In this document: piece after piece, positions 1-6,998 of the stretch
Layout: each line of letters begins with the position of its first letter
How positions within the stretch are numbered: position 1 is the first letter of the stretch
Assembly (NCBI GenBank): GCA_900549535.1
Contig: UROR01000081.1
Span: 1 to 8,890, forward strand
Length of the DNA: 8,890 nucleotides
Source of the DNA: an uncultured Collinsella sp.
GTDB taxonomy: Bacteria; Actinomycetota; Coriobacteriia; Coriobacteriales; Coriobacteriaceae
Direction: 5' to 3'
The notes under the pieces: model-generated
Told to the model about the DNA's origin: nothing
What the model saw: the letters and a program-made list of their open reading frames with translations, nothing else
Database searches by the model: none
Translations under genes and position numbers: made by a program

Positions 1-948
1 GCTGGGGTTCAGCACATCCACCATCAGGTAACGGGCAAGGGCGCAGATGCGCTCGCAGCGCATGGGGTTGCGTTTGTAGGGCATCGCAGAGGAACCGATC
101 TGGTTCTTCTCAAAGGGCTCCTCCATCTCCTTGAAGTTGGCCAGCAGGCGCAGGTCGGTGGCAAACTTCATGCAGCTCTGGCCAATACCCGCCAGTGCAT
201 TCAGGATAAAGGCATCCACCTTGCGGCTGTAGGTCTGGCCGGACACCGGCACAACGGCCTTGGGGTCAAAGCCCATCTCCTTTGCAATGGAAGCATCCAC
301 GGCGCGGATCTTGTCGGCATCGCCCTTGAACAGCTCCATAAAGGAAGCCTGCGTGCCGGTGGTGCCCTTGACGCCGCGCAGCTGCAGGGTAGCCAGACGA
401 TGGTCGATCTCGGCCAGATCCATCACCAGTTCGTTGGCCCACAGGGTAGCACGCTTGCCCACGGTGGTGGGCTGTGCGGGCTGGCAGTGGGTGTAGGCCA
501 TGCAGGGCATATCCTTGTACTCCTTGGCAAAGTGTGCCAGCTTTGCCAGCACACCCACCAGCTTTTTGCGCACCAGCTCCAGACCCTGCCGCATCACGAT
601 GATGTCGGTGTTATCGCCCACATAGCAGCTGGTGGCACCCAGATGGATGATACCGGCTGCCTTGGGGCACTGCTGGCCGTAGGCGTAGACATGGCTCATG
701 ACGTCGTGGCGCACCAGCTTTTCCCGCTCGATGGCCACTTCGTAGTTGATATCGTCCACATGGGCTTCCAGCTCAGCTACCATATCCGGGGTGATGTTGG
801 TCAGACCCTGATCCATTTCGGCACGAGCCAGCGCCACCCACAGCCGCCGCCAGGTGCGGAACTTGTTGTCGTCCGAGAAGATATACTGCATCTCATCGGA
901 AGCGTAGCGGGTGGAAAAAGGGCTGATATAGCGATCATGCTGTGACAT
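1..948 (-). CDS. purB: Adenylosuccinate lyase, 3'-truncated by the window edge
   Basis: PurB catalyses two fumarate-releasing steps of cytosolic purine synthesis: SAICAR to AICAR and adenylosuccinate to AMP. The frame is open from the ATG at 946-948 to base 1, giving 316 residues; family members run roughly 430-480, so the C-terminal domain is missing. Visible fumarase/aspartase-superfamily marks are the RHDVMSH segment (residues 80-86), THCQPAQP (153-160, with the conserved His154) and the mobile signature loop GSSAMPYKRNP (285-295) carrying the catalytic serine region. The start is supported by AGGAGG (958-963 on the complement) nine bases upstream. The gene lies 140 bp downstream of purL on the same strand, with a repeat element between, so purL-purB cotranscription is plausible. 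Codon texture is Faecalibacterium-like (inference). Identity is very secure; the species assignment is not. Confidence 0.96.
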   Translation of the reverse strand, partial: MSQHDRYISPFSTRYASDEMQYIFSDDNKFRTWRRLWVALARAEMDQGLTNITPDMVAELEAHVDDINYEVAIEREKLVRHDVMSHVYAYGQQCPKAAGIIHLGATSCYVGDNTDIIVMRQGLELVRKKLVGVLAKLAHFAKEYKDMPCMAYTHCQPAQPTTVGKRATLWANELVMDLAEIDHRLATLQLRGVKGTTGTQASFMELFKGDADKIRAVDASIAKEMGFDPKAVVPVSGQTYSRKVDAFILNALAGIGQSCMKFATDLRLLANFKEMEEPFEKNQIGSSAMPYKRNPMRCERICALARYLMVDVLNPS

Positions 949-969
949 TGGTTGTTTCCTCCTGAAAGT

Positions 970-1072
970 AACTCCCCCAGTCGCCTTCCGGCGACAGCCC
1001 CCTCTTTGAGGGGGCCTTTCAGCCTCCCTCTCCGAGGGAGGTGGCATCGCGTCAGCGATGACGGAAGGAGTT
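970..1072. repeat. Multi-hairpin intergenic repeat element (cloverleaf-like)
   Basis: Four perfect hairpins sit side by side inside a short terminal inverted repeat. The outer arms are AACTCC (970-975) and GGAGTT (1067-1072). Inside are GTCGCC-TTCC-GGCGAC (980-995), GCCCCCTC-TTT-GAGGGGGC (997-1015), CCTCCCTC-TCC-GAGGGAGG (1023-1041) and CATCGC-GTCA-GCGATG (1045-1060). The element fills most of the purL-purB gap and stops short of the purB ribosome binding site (958-963). On the strand transcribed by purL no hairpin is followed by a T-run, so it is not an ordinary terminator there. From memory, near-identical blocks occur many times between genes in Faecalibacterium genomes; that is recall, not a search. 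It could act as a mobile REP/MITE-like element, an mRNA stabiliser or an attenuator. Confidence 0.8.
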
Positions 1073-1088
1073 TTTCTCTATTCTACCA

Positions 1089-4000
1089 TCAAACCTTGAA
1101 ATAGTCCACGCCGCCCTCAAAGATCGGCTGGTATTTGTCGCCGGTGACGTTCTTGTACAGGTACTCGCCGCTGCGCTCCGAGTGACCCATCTTGCCGAAC
1201 ACGCGGCCGTCCGGGCTGGTGATGCCCTCGATAGCCAGCACAGAGCCGTTGGGGTTGAAGCTCTGATCCATGGTGGGCACGCCGGTCAGATCCACATACT
1301 GGGTAGCCACCTGACCGTTGCGCAGCATGGTGTCCAGCACCTCCTGCGGAGCCACAAAGCGGCCCTCGCCGTGGCTGATGGCGATGGTGTGCATCTCGCC
1401 CACCTCACACTTGCTGAGCCACGGGCTGCCGGTGGAAGCCACACGGGTGTGCACCAGCATGCTCTGGTGACGGCCGATGGTGTTGAAGGTCAGGGTGGGG
1501 TCGCAGGCAGTGATGGGGCGGATATCGCCGTAGGGCACCAGACCCAGCTTGATCAGCGCCTGGAAACCGTTGCAGATACCCAGCATCAGGCCGTCGCGCT
1601 GCTGCAGCAGACGGCGCACAGCCTCGGTGACCGCAGGGTTGCGGAAGAAGGAGGCGATGAACTTGGCGCTGCCGTCCGGCTCGTCGCCGCCGGAGAAGCC
1701 GCCGGGCAGCATGACGATCTGGCTTGCGTCAATGGCTTTGACCAGTGCCTCGCAGCTCTCGGCAACATCGGCGGGGGTCAGGTTGCGCACCACCAGAATT
1801 TCGGGGTCGGCACCGGCGCGGGCAAAAGCCTTGGCGGTGTCGTACTCGCAGTTGGTGCCGGGGAACACCGGGATGATGACCTTGGGCTTTGCCACACCGA
1901 TCTTGGGTGCAGCGGGAGCGGTCAGGCTGCCGTTGATCTTTTCCACAGCGGGGCCGGCCTTGCGGTAGGGATACACAGGCTCCAGCTTGCTCTCCCAGAT
2001 CTCCTGCAGTTCGGCCATATCCAGCTTTTCGCCGCAGGACTCGAAGGTGTACTCCTTGGTAGTCTCGCCCAGCAGCATACCGGCGGGAGAATCAGACACC
2101 ATTTCCAGAATGATGGAGCCATACATGGGCTCAAACATCTGATGGGTGGTCATGTCCGCACGCATCTTGAAGCCGATGCGGTTGCCTAGACCCATCTTGA
2201 ACAGTGCCTCGGCAATGCCGCCGTAGCCCACGGAGCAGGCAGAAGCGACCATGCCTTCTTCGATCATGTTCTCCACGATTTTATAGTTGGCCTTCAGGGA
2301 GAAGAAGTTGGGGCAGCCGGTCTCCGGGTCAATGATGGGACGCACGAGCACCACGGTGCTCTCGGGCTTCTTGAACTCGGTGGAGACTACGCGGCTTGCC
2401 TTGCCAATGGCAGTGGCAAAGGACACCAGCGTGGGGGGCACATCCAGCTGTTCAAAGGAGCCGGACATGCTGTCCTTGCCGCCGATGGAAGCGATGCCCA
2501 GACCGATCTGCGCATCCAGTGCGCCCAGCAGGGCAGCCAGCGGCTTGCCCCAGCGCTCGGGCTTGTTGCCCAGACGCTCGAAGTACTCCTGGAAGGTCAG
2601 GTAAGCGTCCTCGTAGCGGAAGCCGGTGGCAACCAGCTTGGTCACGCTCTCAATAACAGCCAGCCGTGCGCCCACATACTGGTTGGCGCTCATCAGGTAG
2701 GGGTTATAGCCCCATGCCATGCCGGAGCAGGTGGTGGTCTCGCCGTCCACCGGCAGCTTGGCTACCATGGCGTTCTGGGGGGTCAGCTGGTATGCACCGC
2801 CAAAGGGCATGAGCACGGTGGCTGCACCGATGGTGGAGTCGAACCGCTCGGAAAGACCCTTCTTGCTGCAGACGTTCAAATCGCCCACCATGGACTTCAT
2901 CTTCTGGCTGAAGGTCAGGCCTGCCCACTGGGGCTGCCAGACGCTGCCCTTTTCCACATGGACGTTCTGGTGCTTCTCTGCACCGTTGGAGTTCAAAAAC
3001 TCACGGCTGATGTTCACGATAGAAACGCCGTTCCACACCATGTTCAGGCGCTTTTCCTCGGTGACCTTAGCCACGGGGGTAGCCTCGAGGTTCTCCTCGG
3101 TGGCAATGGCGATGAACTTGTCCACATCCTCCGGGGCAAGGGCCACAGCCATGCGCTCCTGGCTCTCGCTGATGGCCAGCTCGGTGCCGTCCAGACCCTC
3201 GTACTTCTTGGTGACCTTGTTCAGGTCGATGTACAGGCCGTCGGCCAGCTCGCCGATGGCCACCGACACGCCGCCTGCGCCAAAGTCGTTGCAGCGCTTG
3301 ATCATCTTGCAGGCGTCCTCGCGGCGGAACAGGCGCTGGAGCTTGCGCTCGATGGGCGCATTGCCCTTCTGCACCTCGGCACCGCAGTGGTCCAGACTGC
3401 CCAGATTGTGGGCCTTGGAGGAGCCGGTGGCACCGCCGATGCCGTCGCGGCCGGTGCGGCCGCCCAGCAGGATGATCTTGTCGGTGGGGGCGGGGCACTC
3501 GCGGCGCACGTGGTTTGCCGGGGTAGCGCCCACGACGGCGCCGACCTCCATGCGCTTGGCCACGTAGCCGGGGTGATAGAGTTCGTTGACCTGGCCGGTG
3601 GCAAGGCCGATCTGGTTGCCGTAGCTGGAGTAGCCGGCGGCAGCGGTGGTTACGAGCTTGCGCTGCGGCAGCTTGCCCTCGAGCGTCTCGGACACGGGGA
3701 CGGTGGGGTCGCCGGCGCCGGTGACACGCATGGCCTGGTACACGTAGCTGCGGCCCGAAAGCGGGTCGCGGATGGCGCCGCCCACGCAAGTGGCGGCACC
3801 GCCGAAGGGCTCGATCTCGGTCGGGTGGTTGTGGGTCTCGTTCTTAAACAGGAACAGCCAGTCCTGGTCCTCGCCGTCGACATCGACCTTCACCTTGACG
3901 GTGCAGGCGTTGATCTCCTCGGACTCGTCGACACCGGTCATGACGCCGGTTTTCTTGAGGTACTTGGCGCCGATGGTGCCCATGTCCATAAGGCAGACGG

Positions 4001-4781
4001 GCTTGGCGTCGCGACCGAGCTCGTGGCGCATCTCCATGTAGCGGTCGAATGCCTGCTGTACTACGGCGTCATCGATCGTCACGTCGTCCAGGACGGTGCC
4101 GAAGGTGGTGTGGCGGCAGTGATCGGACCAGTAGGTGTCGATCACGCGGATCTCGGTGATGGTGGGGTCGCGATCCTCATCGCGGAAGTACTGCTGGCAG
4201 AAGGCGATGTCCGCCTCGTCCATGGCAAGGCCGCGCTCGGCGATAAAGGCGGCAAGGCCGGCCTCATCGAGCTCGCGGAAGCCATCGAGCACCTCGACGG
4301 GCTGGGGCTCGGGGGTCTCCATGTGCAGCGTCTCGGGCAGGTCGAGCGAGGCGATGCGGGCCTCGACGGGGTTCACCACGTAGTGCTTGATGGCCTCGAT
4401 GGCGGCCTCGTCCAAGTTGCCCGAGATCATATAGACCTTGGCGGAGCGCACGGCGGGGCGCTCGCCCTGGCTGATGAGCTGCACACACTCGCTGGCGGAG
4501 TCGGCGCGCTGGTCAAACTGGCCAGGCAGGAATTCGACGGCAAAGACAGCGCCATCGCTTGCGGGGAGCTCGTCATAGGTCACATCGACCTGGGGCTCGC
4601 TAAAGACGGTCGGCACGCAGGAGCGGAAGAGCTCCTCGTCGATGCCCTCGACGTCGTAGCGGTTGATGATCCTCAGGGCCTCGATGCCCTTAATGCCGAG
4701 AATCTCGGTCAGCTCGCCCTTGAGCTGCTGAGCCTCGACGTCGAACCCGGGTTTCTTCTCCACGTAGATACGAGAGACCAT
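1089..4781 (-). CDS. purL: Phosphoribosylformylglycinamidine synthase, long single-chain form
   Basis: PurL (FGAM synthase) converts FGAR, glutamine and ATP to FGAM in the fourth step of de novo purine synthesis. At 1230 residues it is the single-polypeptide form found in many Firmicutes and some Actinobacteria, combining PurS-like, PurL and PurQ parts. Visible in order are an N-terminal PurS-like region (about 1-150), TYWSDHCRHTTF (216-227), KNETHNHPTEIEPFGGA (313-329), the GGRTGRDGIGGATGSS loop (440-455), the second AIRS-like half, and a C-terminal class I glutamine amidotransferase domain. In that last domain the nucleophile is Cys1070 in GICNGFQ and the His/Glu partners are probably His1200 and Glu1202 in MGHSER. 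Its start is backed by AGGAAGG (4791-4797 on the complement), nine bases from the ATG. Every key motif is intact. Codon texture shifts near residues 390-480, so the N-terminal third and the rest may derive from different organisms. Confidence 0.96.
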   Translation of the reverse strand: MVSRIYVEKKPGFDVEAQQLKGELTEILGIKGIEALRIINRYDVEGIDEELFRSCVPTVFSEPQVDVTYDELPASDGAVFAVEFLPGQFDQRADSASECVQLISQGERPAVRSAKVYMISGNLDEAAIEAIKHYVVNPVEARIASLDLPETLHMETPEPQPVEVLDGFRELDEAGLAAFIAERGLAMDEADIAFCQQYFRDEDRDPTITEIRVIDTYWSDHCRHTTFGTVLDDVTIDDAVVQQAFDRYMEMRHELGRDAKPVCLMDMGTIGAKYLKKTGVMTGVDESEEINACTVKVKVDVDGEDQDWLFLFKNETHNHPTEIEPFGGAATCVGGAIRDPLSGRSYVYQAMRVTGAGDPTVPVSETLEGKLPQRKLVTTAAAGYSSYGNQIGLATGQVNELYHPGYVAKRMEVGAVVGATPANHVRRECPAPTDKIILLGGRTGRDGIGGATGSSKAHNLGSLDHCGAEVQKGNAPIERKLQRLFRREDACKMIKRCNDFGAGGVSVAIGELADGLYIDLNKVTKKYEGLDGTELAISESQERMAVALAPEDVDKFIAIATEENLEATPVAKVTEEKRLNMVWNGVSIVNISREFLNSNGAEKHQNVHVEKGSVWQPQWAGLTFSQKMKSMVGDLNVCSKKGLSERFDSTIGAATVLMPFGGAYQLTPQNAMVAKLPVDGETTTCSGMAWGYNPYLMSANQYVGARLAVIESVTKLVATGFRYEDAYLTFQEYFERLGNKPERWGKPLAALLGALDAQIGLGIASIGGKDSMSGSFEQLDVPPTLVSFATAIGKASRVVSTEFKKPESTVVLVRPIIDPETGCPNFFSLKANYKIVENMIEEGMVASACSVGYGGIAEALFKMGLGNRIGFKMRADMTTHQMFEPMYGSIILEMVSDSPAGMLLGETTKEYTFESCGEKLDMAELQEIWESKLEPVYPYRKAGPAVEKINGSLTAPAAPKIGVAKPKVIIPVFPGTNCEYDTAKAFARAGADPEILVVRNLTPADVAESCEALVKAIDASQIVMLPGGFSGGDEPDGSAKFIASFFRNPAVTEAVRRLLQQRDGLMLGICNGFQALIKLGLVPYGDIRPITACDPTLTFNTIGRHQSMLVHTRVASTGSPWLSKCEVGEMHTIAISHGEGRFVAPQEVLDTMLRNGQVATQYVDLTGVPTMDQSFNPNGSVLAIEGITSPDGRVFGKMGHSERSGEYLYKNVTGDKYQPIFEGGVDYFKV
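3300..3600. other. Probable change of genomic background inside purL (chimera or recombination junction)
   Basis: Reading purL codons across this interval, the low-coordinate side uses mostly CTG for Leu, GTG for Val and ACC for Thr. On the high-coordinate side GTC, CTC and ACG become common, as in the neighbouring antiporter, SDR and hom genes. The exact point cannot be fixed by eye. A plausible crossover is the highly conserved stretch coding GGRTGRDGIGGATGSS (about 3416-3464), where DNA of distant species would be similar enough to mislead an assembler or to recombine. The frame is kept, as expected for a join between homologues. Codon use was judged by inspection only, not by a computed statistic. 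Confidence 0.55.
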
Positions 4782-4965
4782 TGGTTCCTGCCTTCCTGAT
4801 CGGTTGGGCGTACGGTACGGTATGCGGCAGCGGTCGGTTTACGGGACAAGCCTCGCGGTCGCCTTGAGCCACATGTTTGTAAACCTCACTATGATACGAC
4901 AGCTCGCGGCGCGTAGAGGACGGCGAGGGTGCTACAGTGAAGCGCAAACAAGAGAAAGGCATCAC
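4782..4965. promoter_or_regulatory. Divergent purL/antiporter intergenic region with candidate promoter elements
   Basis: This 184-bp gap separates two divergently transcribed genes and must hold promoters for both. On the plus strand TATGAT (4890-4895) is a good -10 match about 70 bases before the antiporter start. No -35 at 16-18 bp spacing is convincing; TTGAGC at 4864-4869 is 20 bp away. A quasi-palindrome GTTTGTAAAC (4875-4884) lies just upstream and could be an operator. The purL promoter on the minus strand could not be placed. No purine riboswitch or PurR-like box was recognised. Confidence 0.35.
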
Positions 4966-6528
4966 ATGGCATTCGTTTCGCTCGCCATCATTGCGCTCGT
5001 GGCCTTTGCGAGCCCCTTTATCGCCTCGGCGATTCCCAGAAAGCCCGTTCCCGAGACGGTCTTTTTGCTTGTGTTCGGCGCGGTGCTGGGGCCGCACATG
5101 CTCGGTATCATTCATGTGGATGCCGAGGTCTCGCTCGTGTCCGAGCTCGGCTTGGCCTTTTTGTTCCTGCTCGCCGGCTTCGAGATCGATCCCAAGAACA
5201 TTACGGGCGTCGAGGGACGCTACGGCATGGCGACATGGGTCGTCACGTTTGGCATTGCCTGGCTTGCCGTGCGCTTCACGCCGTGGTTCTCGGTCGGCCA
5301 TTTTGACGGTATCGCCGTAACGCTCGCGCTCACTTCGACGGCGCTCGGCACGCTCGTGCCCATCATGCGCGAGCGCTCGCTCACCGGCACGCGCGTGGGC
5401 GATTCGATTCTCGCATACGGTACCTGGGGCGAGCTTGGCCCCGTGCTCGCTATGTCGGTACTGCTCTCTGCGCGAACCGGTATTCAGACGCTCGTGATCT
5501 TGGGTCTGTTTGCGGTGGTGTGCGTTTTGCTGGCCGTGGTTCCGAGCCGCTCCAAGCGCGTCGGCAGCCGCTTCTTTGCGTTTGTCGAGGAGCGCGCCGA
5601 CACTACATCTCAGACGTTCGTGCGCCTGACGGTGCTCATCCTGGTCACGCTCGTGGCGTTCTCCGCCATCTTTGACCTCGACATCGTGTTGGGCTCCTTT
5701 GCCGCCGGCTTTGTCCTGCGCTATATCATCCCCGAGGGCAACCATACACTCGAGACCAAGCTCGATGGCCTGGCTTACGGCTTTCTGATTCCGGTGTTCT
5801 TTACCGTGTCGGGCGCAAAGATCGACCTGACCGCTGTGGCGTCGCGCCCCGGGCTGCTCGTGGGCTTTATCGTGGCGCTGCTTATCATCCGCGCCGTGCC
5901 CATTCTTATTTCTATGAGCATTTGTCCTGCGACGCGCGATGTGTCGGCGTATGGTCGCATTACCGTGGCACTCTACTGCACCACGGCGCTGCCGATCATC
6001 GTTGCCGTGACGAGCGTTGCCGTCAACGCGGGGGCGCTTTCGCAAGACATTGCCTCGGTCATGGTTGCCGCCGGTGCCATCACGGTGTTCTTGATGCCGC
6101 TGCTCGCCCAGCTCTTCTACCGCGTGGTCGATGCCGCGCCGGTTGCCGCCGTGGCAGAAGTTGCCGAGCATCCTTCCGACGCGCTCGATATTCTGCGCGC
6201 CCATCACGACCTGGCGAGCCTGCTCGCGCGCGAGCACGAGCTGTTGACCTCGCACGGTCACGGTCGCACACTCGACGGCGTGCCTACGATCGATGCCATT
6301 GCCGATCGTCTCTCGGCCGAGGCGGCGAGCGAGCGTATCGATGCTCGTATTGTTGACGCCGCTCATTTGCTGGCCGAGAAGACCTATGGTGACGAGATCG
6401 ACCCGTCCAAGCTCACTCCGCGCGAGCGCCGTCGCCTGGAGCGCGCCAAGCTCGCCGTGCGCGAATATCGCCGCCGCATGCTGGAGCTCTACGCACGAGA
6501 AGAAGCCGAGGACGACGACGGCAAATAA
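4966..6528 (+). CDS. CPA2-family (Kef/NapA-like) cation:proton antiporter
   Basis: This is a predicted inner-membrane Na+ or K+/H+ exchanger of 520 residues. About 12-13 hydrophobic segments fill residues 1-390, near 1-21, 28-46, 56-73, 86-103, 112-131, 146-168, 172-191, 218-237, 239-256, 271-284, 296-317, 332-353 and 361-385. The half-site motif LAFLFLLAGFEID (63-75) and the PVFFTVSGAKID loop (276-287) are typical of the family. The position usually held by the ion-binding Asp pair appears as GE in TWGELGPV (Glu156), a variant I associate with an actinobacterial subgroup. A charged cytosolic tail (about 390-520) follows, with His-rich and Arg/Glu-rich helical parts but no Rossmann-type RCK/TrkA-N domain, so it is not a classical KefC. 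The ATG at 4966 is preferred over the upstream one at 4804 because MAFVSLAIIAL starts the first membrane helix and GAAAGG (4954-4959) precedes it. Ion specificity cannot be told. Confidence 0.85.
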   Translation: MAFVSLAIIALVAFASPFIASAIPRKPVPETVFLLVFGAVLGPHMLGIIHVDAEVSLVSELGLAFLFLLAGFEIDPKNITGVEGRYGMATWVVTFGIAWLAVRFTPWFSVGHFDGIAVTLALTSTALGTLVPIMRERSLTGTRVGDSILAYGTWGELGPVLAMSVLLSARTGIQTLVILGLFAVVCVLLAVVPSRSKRVGSRFFAFVEERADTTSQTFVRLTVLILVTLVAFSAIFDLDIVLGSFAAGFVLRYIIPEGNHTLETKLDGLAYGFLIPVFFTVSGAKIDLTAVASRPGLLVGFIVALLIIRAVPILISMSICPATRDVSAYGRITVALYCTTALPIIVAVTSVAVNAGALSQDIASVMVAAGAITVFLMPLLAQLFYRVVDAAPVAAVAEVAEHPSDALDILRAHHDLASLLAREHELLTSHGHGRTLDGVPTIDAIADRLSAEAASERIDARIVDAAHLLAEKTYGDEIDPSKLTPRERRRLERAKLAVREYRRRMLELYAREEAEDDDGK

Positions 6529-6545
6529 CGAGATGCTTCCCTAGG

Positions 6546-6901
6546 GGAAGGCGCGTCCCGCTTTGAAGGCTCGGAACGGGATGCGGTTTCCGCATCGGCC
6601 CCCATCGGGAAGCCACATCCCAGAATGGACGCTCAGAGCGGGATGCAGTTTCCGCTTTGGACCCCTGCCGGAAAGCGCGTCACAGTTTGAAGACGCGTAA
6701 TGGGATGCGCTTTCCGAAACAAAGGCCTTGGGGAAACTGTGTCCCGGAATGGGCGCTCAGAGTGGGATACAGTTTCCGCGAGAGACCCGTTGCGGAAACG
6801 GTGTCCCGGAATCGGCGTTCAAAACGGGGCACATTTTCCGAAACATGGCCCTGAGGGAAGCTGCGTCCCGGTCTGAGCCGGAATTCTGGGACACGGCTTC
6901 C
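6546..6901 (+). repeat. Six-unit, 62-bp-period array of alternating inverted 14-bp motifs
   Basis: Twelve 14-bp half-sites alternate strictly in orientation. Reverse copies (consensus GGAARSYRYGTCCC) start at 6546, 6608, 6670, 6732, 6794 and 6856. Forward copies (consensus GGGAYRCRGTTTCC) start at 6578, 6640, 6702, 6764, 6826 and 6888. Gaps are always 18 bp (reverse to forward) and 16 bp (forward to reverse), so the period is exactly 62 bp with no slippage. The ends GGGA/TTCC are nearly invariant and the middle varies. The 18-bp gaps share a weak pattern, for instance AGAATGGACGCTCAGAGC and GGAATGGGCGCTCAGAGT. As RNA, each unit can form a hairpin of 14 pairs with an 18-nt loop. The array lies between the convergent antiporter and SDR genes and begins 17 bases after the antiporter stop codon; a compact TTCCC-TAG-GGGAA hairpin (6537-6549) overlaps its first motif. 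No gene is seen inside. Its function is unknown. Confidence 0.9.
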
Positions 6902-6915
6902 ACTTCAAACAGAAG

Positions 6916-6954
6916 AAGGCGCGCTGCCTGCAGTTGATGCAGACAGCGCGCCTT
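6916..6954. terminator. Strong, probably bidirectional terminator hairpin
   Basis: A 17-bp arm at 6916-6932 pairs with 6938-6954 at 16 of 17 positions around the loop GTTGA. The stem is AAGGCGCGCTG-C-CTGCA. Ending in CCTTTTGGTT on the plus strand and in CCTTCTTCTGTTTG on the minus strand, it can stop transcripts from both sides. It lies 44 bases beyond the SDR stop codon and closes the repeat array on the antiporter side. The GAAGGCGCG at the base of its left arm is also present in the first array motif. Confidence 0.8.
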
Positions 6955-6998
6955 TTGGTTGAGCAATATTGAGGCTGGGAGCTGAGGCTTGTGGCCCC

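Noticed and set aside
970..1072. tRNA gene
   Set aside because: The cloverleaf-like shape has four internal hairpins and lacks the T-loop GTTCRA, D-loop bases, anticodon loop geometry and CCA-end arrangement of a tRNA.
2958..4799. Long open frame (613 codons) on the plus strand opposite purL
   Set aside because: Its translation is low-complexity Leu/Ala/Val/Gly/His text without domains. It is the antisense shadow of a GC-rich real gene with strong PurL motifs.
4804..4965. Upstream in-frame start giving the antiporter 54 extra N-terminal residues
   Set aside because: The extra segment is not membrane-like, would cover the promoter region, and the ATG at 4966 has a ribosome binding site and begins the first helix.
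4690..6366. Long open frame (558 codons) on the minus strand opposite the antiporter
   Set aside because: It is rich in Arg, His, Glu and Gly with no recognisable fold, overlaps the purL start, and mirrors a well-supported membrane protein.
6546..6901. CRISPR array
   Set aside because: Repeats alternate in orientation, they are too short and diverged, the gaps are similar to each other rather than unique, and there are no cas genes.
6657..6966. Three short open frames inside the 62-bp array region
   Set aside because: They translate the repeats themselves, have no supporting family features, and overlap one another on both strands.
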